The notes under the pieces are model-generated. The model did not search any database. It saw only the letters and a list, made by a program, of their open reading frames with translations, and had not been told where the DNA came from. From contig CAMEGD010000031.1 of NCBI GenBank assembly GCA_945916025.1, forward strand, positions 1 to 13,669: a DNA stretch of 13,669 nucleotides. The letters are read 5' to 3'. Both the position numbers and the translations under genes were made by a program. Below are positions 6,638 through 12,370 of the stretch, one piece after another (the first letter of the stretch is position 1; each line of letters begins with the position of its first letter). The DNA is from an uncultured Clostridia bacterium. Its GTDB lineage: Bacteria; Bacillota; Clostridia; Tissierellales; Peptoniphilaceae.

Positions 6638-7129
6638 ATGTTCTTTTTAAATTTAGACATAGTAGAAGATGAAGGGAAAGTCCTTCTATTAGAAAAGTTT
6701 TATAGGGAAAATATAGACTTCTTATTAAACTTTTCTAACAAATACTTTAGTGACAAGACCAAGGCCGAAGAAGCTATTCATGAGGCTTTTGTTATTATGA
6801 TTAAAAATGAAGAAAAGTACATAAAAGAGGACATGGATGAAATGAAAAAAATAGCCATAAGTATTATAAAGTCCAAGTCCATAGACATCTTAAGAAAGGA
6901 TAAAAGGTATGTGGGAGTGCCTATCGAAGATTTACAAATTTATATAGATATAGATAAAAAAGTAGAAGATAAAATAATAAAAGATGAAGAAATATCCTAT
7001 TTGAAAAATCTCTTAAAATCTCTAGATGAAATTTCTAAAGAAATTATAATTATGAAGTACTTTAAAGAAATGTCTGCTATAGAATATATAAGTGCGAACC
7101 AAATAAATAGGACATCTATGAACTATTAG
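6638..7129 (+). pseudogene. ECF-like sigma-70 factor, truncated in region 4
   Basis: A 163-residue product. Residues 15-90 match sigma region 2: LLEKFYRENIDFLL, then KAEEAIHEAFVIMIKN and SKSIDILRKDKR. Residues 118-146 match the start of region 4 (LLKSLDEISKEIIIMKYFKEMS). At that point a sigma factor should continue with a helix-turn-helix of the type YKEIAEIL...NVEMRISRAKKKL. Here it instead runs AIEYISANQINRTSMNY and stops, so the helix that reads the promoter -35 is missing. The break looks like a deletion joining it to the next decayed gene. The start ATG has AGAGGTG at 6628-6634, with close 3-5 base spacing. A complete sigma factor of this type would have governed a small nearby regulon, perhaps the three broken genes that follow. 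The fragment may still be translated but should not be able to direct transcription. Confidence 0.78.
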
Positions 7130-7449
7130 CAGTAGATGGAGACATAAGAAATACCACTTAATCTATAAATTTTGATACTATAGCTAGATATTGTGGTTGG
7201 GTAGGGGGAGGCTTATCAACTGCATTTATCCTTGCAAATGTTACTAAAACGCAGTTTTTAAAAGCTTTAGTTGCTAGTGCTGGATTTGGATGGGTTTTTG
7301 CTATAATCGGTGTTGCAGGAGCTATATTTACGAATCTATCTTCAACACATACAGGTATAACCTTATACTTAAAACAAAGATATGCTTATGATGAGTACGA
7401 AGGATTAGGTAAATGGTACTTGGCTGACGCAACGTATAGACTTTGTTAA
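7111..7449 (+). pseudogene. Glycine-rich small membrane peptide remnant, bacteriocin-like, no start codon and an internal stop
   Basis: One frame reads DIYELLAVDGDIRNTT, a TAA at 7159-7161, then SINFDTIARYCGWVGGGLST and on through VASAGFGWVFAIIGVAGAIF to YLADATYRLC, ending at 7447-7449. After the internal stop there are 95 codons but no ATG, GTG or TTG near the beginning, so it cannot be expressed as it stands. The glycine/alanine-rich hydrophobic stretch (about 50 residues, two membrane spans) after a possible leader resembles class II bacteriocin precursors or other small pore-like peptides. No specific family was recognised. Its first codons overlap the end of the broken sigma gene, which suggests a deletion fused the two. 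The label bacteriocin-like is inference from composition and from the neighbouring small membrane protein. Confidence 0.5.
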
Positions 7450-7481
7450 AATTAAAACAAAGATATATTTAAGGAGGAATT

Positions 7482-7716
7482 ATGACTATACATGATTTCA
7501 ATGTAATACTATTTTTATAATATTTACATAAACCACAAGGGAAATATATTAAAAAGAATACCCTTACTTATAGGAACTTTAGGGGTATTTGTGACTTTTT
7601 CCTTAAGTATAAATGAATTTAGTCTAAGGACCCTATATAGAAGTTTGGGTCTAGCTGCTAATTTTGATTTTATAAGAGTTTTATTTAAAAATAGAAAAGA
7701 GAAGAGTAAGGGATAA
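7482..7716 (+). pseudogene. Small two-helix membrane protein broken by a one-base frameshift
   Basis: ATG 7482 has a strong AAGGAGG site (7471-7477), but the frame stops after 12 residues (MTIHDFNVILFL). Removing one T from the T5 run at 7512-7516 restores a 77-residue protein: MTIHDFNVILFYNIYI, then LLIGTLGVFVTFSLSI and LYRSLGLAANFDFIRVLF, ending KEKSKG at a TAA (7714-7716). It would have one or two membrane spans and a basic C-terminal tail. Small basic membrane proteins in this position often serve as immunity proteins for the peptide gene beside them, which would fit the bacteriocin-like remnant upstream; that role is a guess. The lesion is in a homopolymer, so a sequencing error or phase variation must be considered as well as true decay. 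Confidence 0.68.
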
Positions 7717-7737
7717 ATTTTTTGTTAAAAGGAATAT

Positions 7738-8196
7738 ATGAAGAAATCAGAGAAAAATATTTTTATTATTATAATTCTTATACTTACCTAGCCTTAGTAT
7801 GGGGGAATTTGTTAATAATAAAAATATTCTGGAAGAGGAAACTATTTCCTATATATTAGAAAATAAAGACTTAATAATAGAAACATCTAAGGACCAAATT
7901 CTAAAAAAAGATAATGGAAAAAGTCTAGATGAATCCTTAGATGGCTACAAAATAGATGGAGTCTATAAAAATGACAATACTATAGTTCAGTTCTCTGGAA
8001 AAGGAGTAGGAATCGCTCCATCTTCCAAGTACAGTGGATTTTATTATTCCTTAGGAAATTCTCCAGCTTCATTTCAAAATGGAGATTCAAAGTTAGAAGA
8101 AATCTCAAAGGATAAGTGGCAGTGGGAGGATGAGGGTAATGGAGTATTACCAAAAGAGTAACTGATAATATATTTAATTATGAAGCATGGTTTTAG
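7738..8196 (+). pseudogene. Secreted protein of an uncharacterised family (GFYYS motif), split by two frameshifts
   Basis: ATG 7738 starts a signal-peptide-like MKKSEKNIFIIIILILT that hits a stop at 7789-7791. A second frame takes over around 7775-7799 (FLYLPSLSMGEFVNN) and continues through YKIDGVYKNDNTIVQFSGKG and GFYYSLGNSPASFQNGDSKL to a stop at 8159-8161. Just before that stop a further one-base shift at the A4 run (8152-8155) restores RVTDNIFNYEAWF, ending at TAG 8194-8196. The pattern of a secretion signal, a GxVPSSxYxGFYYSxxxxPxxFQN block, W-x-W and a final aromatic WF/ASF is one I recall from small secreted Firmicutes proteins of unknown function, including the WFYFEASF-like ending. 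Reading ATG 7799 as the start, as a gene caller would, gives 120 residues without signal or true C terminus. A weak GGA is the only ribosome site before 7738. Confidence 0.65.
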
Positions 8197-8229
8197 GCTT
8201 GAATATTATTTGGTAAAATTTACATAAAA

Positions 8230-8267
8230 AAAGTATCAGTTTAAGATTGTTCTCTTGCTGATACTTT
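8230..8267. terminator. Bidirectional rho-independent terminator between converging units
   Basis: AAAGTATCAG (8230-8239) pairs perfectly with CTGATACTTT (8258-8267) around an 18-base loop. On the - strand the stem is followed by seven T (the A-run at 8226-8232), making it the terminator of the DUF1576 gene, whose stop lies five bases away. On the + strand the T-rich flank TTTCTTTTT can stop transcription from the broken secreted-protein gene. Confidence 0.88.
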
Positions 8268-8271
8268 CTTT

Positions 8272-9558
8272 TTATTGTCTTTTATTTCTATGATATTTTC
8301 TTGAGTAATTTTCTGCTAGGACTTGGAAGAAGGGGGTAACTACAGAGGCTATAAGGCCAGCAGCAAATCCGTTGTTATATAGGACAAAGCCTCCATGCAT
8401 ATGTCCTGTTCTATTTACTAGGGCAAGGTGCAAAAACCCAGTTATTAGTCCACTAAAAAGGCCGAAGGACCCTGCCACAGGGGATAGGGCTGATGAAAAC
8501 ATGGCTGCTGATATTACTGACTCTGAGTTTATATCATAAATACTTAAATATCCTCCAAGATAAACTCCCAACATTAGTGGAAGGTAATTTTTTGGATGGC
8601 AACCAAAGGCAGCAAAACCAACTGCTGCTAGTAAGGATCCTATTGTAATTCCATTAATATTGCCCTCAACTAACAATATGGAAGTTAAGCCAATTATTCC
8701 AATTAGCCCCATATTCATTAATACTGTAAAGGACTCATACTTTTCTATAAAATCACAAGGAGCTATTCCTGGTTCTTTCAGCAGATTTAAATAATTTGAT
8801 AATTTTTCTTTTCCAAACAAAAACTTGCTTAGAACAAGAAGAATGAACAAAAAGTACATTAGAATTACTATTTTTATGTCGAAAATCCTATATATTGAAT
8901 TTTGGGATACAATTTCTATATTAAACATAATCAAAACTGCATAGGCTATTATGGATATTAGACCCATGGCAAAACCAGCGTTATACAGGTTGTATCCACT
9001 ATGGATTTTAGTTGAGTTTGTGGCTACTAGACTTAATAAAAACCCGATTATCATTCCAAGTAAGTTCCCTAACAAAGATCCAATTAATAAGTTAAAACCT
9101 GAATGAAAACTTAGGTAGGAGACTATTGGGCCAACTCCACTTGCAAATAGGGATATTGGGACATATTTTCTAAATTCTTCTTTTATAAATCTAGAATAAA
9201 AATAAACTCCAACCATAGGTGCTATGGAATTATATATGTCCTTTCCAAAAAATGAAAAGGCAACAATGTGGAAGTATCCTGCTACTACAAGACCTGTAAT
9301 GTCTGTCTTGTTTATTTTTACTGTCATAAGTCCCATTAGGGTCATAAGTCCAACGTTTAGAAAAGCGGATCCAACATTTCCAATGGCCATGTAGTCAGAT
9401 AGTAGTAGGCCTGATGATTTCAGAATGGTTAAGTATCCTGTCAACAATTCCTTTGGAGTATTAAACAAAAACCCTGACCCTATAAAAAACAGGGAAAAGA
9501 ATAATAAAACCTTAAACCAAAATTTATTCTTTTGTTCTCGTAAATTTGCTTCAGCCAT
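8272..9558 (-). CDS. DUF1576-type polytopic membrane protein with internal duplication
   Basis: A 428-residue membrane protein with about ten or more hydrophobic segments, recognised as a DUF1576-type protein; biochemical function unknown. Two halves repeat the same blocks. HSGYNLYNAGFAMGL (186-200) matches HGGFVLYNNGFAAGL (388-402). FGKDIYNSIAPMVGVY (104-119) matches FGCHPKNYLPLMLGVY (318-333). The conserved His, Tyr and Asn inside membrane-border motifs suggest a two-fold transporter or channel rather than a structural protein, but this is inference. GGGAG (9566-9570 on -) lies 7 bases before ATG. It is monocistronic, ends at the hairpin at 8230-8267 and is divergent from the P1-family peptidase, with which it shares a promoter region. 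A link to peptide or amino-acid movement is suggested only by that partner. Confidence 0.88.
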   Translation of the reverse strand: MAEANLREQKNKFWFKVLLFFSLFFIGSGFLFNTPKELLTGYLTILKSSGLLLSDYMAIGNVGSAFLNVGLMTLMGLMTVKINKTDITGLVVAGYFHIVAFSFFGKDIYNSIAPMVGVYFYSRFIKEEFRKYVPISLFASGVGPIVSYLSFHSGFNLLIGSLLGNLLGMIIGFLLSLVATNSTKIHSGYNLYNAGFAMGLISIIAYAVLIMFNIEIVSQNSIYRIFDIKIVILMYFLFILLVLSKFLFGKEKLSNYLNLLKEPGIAPCDFIEKYESFTVLMNMGLIGIIGLTSILLVEGNINGITIGSLLAAVGFAAFGCHPKNYLPLMLGVYLGGYLSIYDINSESVISAAMFSSALSPVAGSFGLFSGLITGFLHLALVNRTGHMHGGFVLYNNGFAAGLIASVVTPFFQVLAENYSRKYHRNKRQ

Positions 9559-9609
9559 AAAATTTCTCCCGTTATTTTAGTAATATTTTAATAGCATTTA
9601 ATCCTATCA

Positions 9610-9661
9610 ATTATAATTTAAAATTAAGAACCTTGCAATATTATAATTTAATAAATATAAT
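9610..9661. promoter_or_regulatory. Divergent promoter pair sharing one palindromic -35 box
   Basis: TTGCAA at 9633-9638 is its own reverse complement. On the + strand it is followed after exactly 17 bp by TATAAT (9656-9661), predicting a start near 9668 for the P1 peptidase. On the - strand the same TTGCAA is followed after exactly 17 bp by TATAAT (ATTATA on +, 9610-9615), predicting a start near 9603 for the DUF1576 gene. Each promoter has a perfect -10 and a four-of-six -35. The arrangement is symmetric about 9635.5, so polymerase could use only one direction at a time. Confidence 0.72.
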
Positions 9662-9686
9662 TAAACTAATTAGATAGGAGGGGCTT

Positions 9687-10646
9687 ATGTATCAAGGTTA
9701 TTTAACAGATGTTGAAGGTATAAAAGTTGGCCACTATGGAATTTCTCAAGCAATGACAGGTTGTACTGTAATTTTGTGTGAGGAAGGGGCCAGTGCTGGT
9801 GTTGATGTTAGAGGTTCTGCTCCAGGTACTAGGGAAACTGACTTACTTAAGGACAAGAAGACAGTAGAAAAGGTCCATTCTGTAGTTTTGTCAGGAGGTT
9901 CAGCCTTTGGTTTAGATGCAGCTTCTGGAGTAATGAAGTTTTTAGAAGAAAGAGGAGTTGGCTTTGATACTGGTATTGCTAAAGTTCCTATAGTTTCTTC
10001 TGCTGTTATTTTTGATCTTGGACTTGGAAGGGCAGATGTTAGACCAGATTTTAAGTCAGGCTACATAGCTGCAAAGAGTGCAAGTGAAGATGAAAAGGGT
10101 CAAGGAAATATTGGCTGTGGTTTAGGGGCTAGTGTTGGAAAAATCCTTGGAGATAAAAATTCCATGAAGTCAGGCCTAGGTTCTGCTAGTGTAAAGGTTG
10201 GAAATCTAGTGGTTTCAGCCCTTGTGGCAGTTAATGCTGTGGGAGATATATACAATCCTTATGAAAACAAAAAGATCGCAGGTGTCTTTGACTATGAAAA
10301 TAATATGTTTTTAGATACGGTAGAGATTTTAAAACAAGGGTATAAATCTAAACTAGAAGGAACTAATACCACTATTGGTGTAGTTGCTACAAATGGTATT
10401 TTAAACAAGGACAAGTGTAACAAGGTAGCAGAAATGGGCCACAATGCCTATGCTAGATGTATTAGACCTGTTCATACTAGCCTTGATGGAGATACTATTT
10501 TTGCCCTTGCTACAAATAAGGTAGAGGCAGATGTAGACCTAGTAGGAGTTTTAGGCATAGAAGCAATGGAAAAAGCCATTGTAAATGCTATTAGGGCAGC
10601 TAAGTCCTATGGCAAAATCCTAGCCTATGAGGACCTCGTAAGATAG
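9687..10646 (+). CDS. P1-family (DmpA/NylC-like) self-cleaving aminopeptidase
   Basis: A 319-residue N-terminal-nucleophile hydrolase of the DmpA/NylC family, which cut beta-peptides, D-amino-acid peptides or amide oligomers. Conserved blocks are DVRGSAPGTRETDLL (40-54), VVLSGGSAFGLDAASGVM (66-83) and PVHTSLDGDTIFALAT (261-276). The autocleavage site is GTNTTIGVVATN (225-236), with cleavage predicted between N227 and T228. This would leave an alpha chain (1-227) and a beta chain starting with the nucleophile T228, as in NylC; DmpA itself uses Gly-Ser. There is no signal peptide, so it acts in the cytoplasm. AGGAGGGG (9676-9683) sits 3-5 bases before ATG and a strong promoter is at 9633-9661. 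Divergent pairing with the DUF1576 membrane protein hints at a peptide uptake-and-cleavage pair. Its natural substrate is not deducible. Confidence 0.95.
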   Translation: MYQGYLTDVEGIKVGHYGISQAMTGCTVILCEEGASAGVDVRGSAPGTRETDLLKDKKTVEKVHSVVLSGGSAFGLDAASGVMKFLEERGVGFDTGIAKVPIVSSAVIFDLGLGRADVRPDFKSGYIAAKSASEDEKGQGNIGCGLGASVGKILGDKNSMKSGLGSASVKVGNLVVSALVAVNAVGDIYNPYENKKIAGVFDYENNMFLDTVEILKQGYKSKLEGTNTTIGVVATNGILNKDKCNKVAEMGHNAYARCIRPVHTSLDGDTIFALATNKVEADVDLVGVLGIEAMEKAIVNAIRAAKSYGKILAYEDLVR

Positions 10647-10660
10647 AATGTTGGGAAAAG

Positions 10661-10681
10661 CTTGTATCAAATTTGAACAAG
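10661..10681. repeat. Near-perfect palindrome in the gap before the ECF transporter gene
   Basis: CTTGT (10661-10665) and ACAAG (10677-10681) flank the perfect ten-base palindrome TCAAATTTGA (10667-10676), with a single unpaired A (10666). No T-run follows, so it is not a standard terminator. It could be an operator for the ECF/coaX unit, or a processing hairpin. No convincing promoter was found in 10647-10744. Confidence 0.4.
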
Positions 10682-10744
10682 ACTGAGGAAAGAAAAGAAA
10701 AATTTATTAGACTGGTATCTTTTTAGAACTGGATCGGAGGAAAA

Positions 10745-11503
10745 ATGAATAATACAATTAGTAGAAGAAAAGCTTTTAATGCAAGAAATATAGCTGTTAT
10801 TGGCCTTTTAGGGGCCTTGACAGCAGTTTTGGGAATGACCCCAATTGGTTTTATCCCAATAGGACCTACCAGGGCAACTATTATGCACATACCTGTAATT
10901 GTTGGATCAATTTTGTATGGACCCTTAGTAGGTGGCTTTGTTGGACTTATTTTTGGGATATTTTCAATTATAAATGCCCTTGTAAATATGACGGTAGTGT
11001 CCTTTGTGTTTTTGAACCCACTAATTTCTGTAGTTCCTAGAGTCTTAATTGGCATAGGTTCTTATTATGCCTACAAGGGTGTAAAGACCATTGGTGGTGG
11101 AAGATTTAAGTGGATTTTAATCTTAATTTGCTTTGGGATAATTGCCTATTTAGGTTATGGTTCAGTCCAAAGTTTTATGACAGAAAACTGGTTTAATCTA
11201 GTTATTAACCTGATTTTAATTTCTATGACTGGATTAATACTATATTTTAGCCTAAAAAAATACGAATATGAGTCTTTGGAAGTAGTAGTTGCAGCTATTG
11301 TTGGTACTATGATAAATACTGTAGGAGTCCTGTCTTTAATATACTTTATCTACGGGGAAAGGTTTGTAGCAGCTATGGGGCAAGATGTTGAATTTGCCAG
11401 AAAGGTAATTTTTTCAATAGGCCTAGTAAATGGTATACCAGAGGCAATTATTGCAATTATTCTTGTTACTTCTATATGTAATGCAATTATAAAAAGAAAG
11501 TAA
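10745..11503 (+). CDS. ECF transporter substrate-binding (S) component, probably for pantothenate
   Basis: A 252-residue hydrophobic protein. The N-terminal half has the S-component pattern: a small-residue-rich first helix (AVIGLLGALTAVLG, 17-30), the loop PIGPTRATIMHIPVIVGSIL (38-57), the LYGPLVGGFVGLIFG helix (57-71) and NPLISVVPRVLIG (91-103). S components bind a vitamin and dock on a shared energising module (EcfA/A'/T) encoded elsewhere. Two extra membrane segments at about 122-138 and 150-168 make it longer than the usual 180-200 residues. Pantothenate is inferred because coaX, the next enzyme for that vitamin, begins 8 bases downstream; a related substrate is possible. CGGAGG (10735-10740) precedes ATG 10745. 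It is the first gene of a two-gene operon ending at the hairpin at 12283. Confidence 0.9.
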   Translation: MNNTISRRKAFNARNIAVIGLLGALTAVLGMTPIGFIPIGPTRATIMHIPVIVGSILYGPLVGGFVGLIFGIFSIINALVNMTVVSFVFLNPLISVVPRVLIGIGSYYAYKGVKTIGGGRFKWILILICFGIIAYLGYGSVQSFMTENWFNLVINLILISMTGLILYFSLKKYEYESLEVVVAAIVGTMINTVGVLSLIYFIYGERFVAAMGQDVEFARKVIFSIGLVNGIPEAIIAIILVTSICNAIIKRK

Positions 11504-11511
11504 GGTTTTTT

Positions 11512-12288
11512 ATGTTATTAGTAATTGATGTGGGAAATACAAATATAGTTTTGGGAATTTTTAAAGGAAAAGAACTTGTCTATGATTGGAGGATTTCTAC
11601 TGATAGGGAAAAGACATCAGATGAGTATGGCCTTATGTTAACCCAAATTTTAAAGTCCCAAGAAATAAACCCTAAAGAGATTAGCAATATAATTATTTCA
11701 TCAGTTGTTCCGAATATTATGGATATATTCCCAGAAATTTGCGAAAAATACTTTGGTATTGAGCCGATTATTATTGGACCAGGGGTAAAGACTGGTATGA
11801 ACATACTTTATGACAATCCAAAGGAAGTAGGGGCTGATAGGATAGTTAATGGAGTCGCTGCTTTTGAGAAATACGGCGGACCACTGATAGTTATAGATTT
11901 GGGAACTGCTATTACCTTTGATGTAATTAATGAAAAGGGAGAATATTTAGGAGGGGCCATTGCTCCTGGTATAAAAATAGCAGCAGATGCCCTATTCCAA
12001 AGAACATCTAAACTTCCAAAAATTGAAATAATCAAGCCTGAAAAAATAATAGGAAAGACTACAGTAGTTTCTATGCAATCTGGTATAGTAAATGGCTATA
12101 TTGGTCTAATAGATCATATTGTGGAAAAAATAATTGAAGAATTAGGGATTACTAGAGATGAAATAAAGGTAGTAGCTACTGGGGGATTTTCAAAACTAGT
12201 AACAAAGGAAAGTAAGTACATTGGACAAAGAGACGAAATGCTTACCCTAGACGGCTTAAGAATTATATATGAAAGAAACAAGTGCTAG
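11512..12288 (+). CDS. coaX: Type III pantothenate kinase
   Basis: A 258-residue cytoplasmic enzyme phosphorylating pantothenate with ATP, the first step of coenzyme A synthesis. ASKHA-fold motifs are all present: phosphate-binding DVGNTN (6-11), GADRIVN (107-113) with D109, the second phosphate motif DLGTAITFDV (129-138), GGAIAPGI (147-154), GKTTVVSMQSG (181-191) and the adenosine-side ATGGFS (222-227). Length is normal for CoaX, which needs a monovalent cation and is not inhibited by CoA. It lies 8 bases after the ECF S component, and its weak AAGG ribosome site (11502-11505) overlaps that gene's stop, so translational coupling is likely. Its own stop codon TAG (12286-12288) is inside the terminator stem. 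Confidence 0.97.
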   Translation: MLLVIDVGNTNIVLGIFKGKELVYDWRISTDREKTSDEYGLMLTQILKSQEINPKEISNIIISSVVPNIMDIFPEICEKYFGIEPIIIGPGVKTGMNILYDNPKEVGADRIVNGVAAFEKYGGPLIVIDLGTAITFDVINEKGEYLGGAIAPGIKIAADALFQRTSKLPKIEIIKPEKIIGKTTVVSMQSGIVNGYIGLIDHIVEKIIEELGITRDEIKVVATGGFSKLVTKESKYIGQRDEMLTLDGLRIIYERNKC

Positions 12289-12312
12289 AGTTAACCTCTC
12301 TAGTATTTTTTT
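12283..12312 (+). terminator. Rho-independent terminator overlapping the coaX stop codon
   Basis: TGCTAGAG (12283-12290) pairs with CTCTAGTA (12298-12305), with one G-T wobble and a seven-base loop, followed by seven T (12306-12312). The last sense codon and stop of coaX lie in the left arm, so a terminating ribosome would melt the stem base. This is a compact arrangement that may couple translation to termination. Confidence 0.85.
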
Positions 12313-12313
12313 G

Positions 12314-12342
12314 TTGTAATAAAAATCTTAATATACTAAAAT
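12314..12342 (+). promoter_or_regulatory. Predicted sigma-A promoter of the MATE gene
   Basis: TTGTAA (12314-12319) and TAAAAT (12337-12342) are separated by 17 bp, matching four of six and five of six consensus bases. This puts the start near 12349, about 22 bases before ATG 12371. Together with the terminator just upstream it makes the MATE gene independent of coaX. Confidence 0.6.
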
Positions 12343-12370
12343 ATAAGGACTTGAGATTTAGGGAGAACAG

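Noticed and set aside
10647..10744. Riboswitch or T-box leader before the ECF S component
   Set aside because: The gap is under 100 bases, has only one short palindrome and no terminator or antiterminator pair, so no known leader class is supported.
10723..11055. 110-residue open frame on the - strand
   Set aside because: Antisense shadow of the ECF S component; low-complexity Pro/Ile/Thr composition typical of such shadows. The frames at 11580-11804 and 11808-12035 are likewise shadows of coaX.
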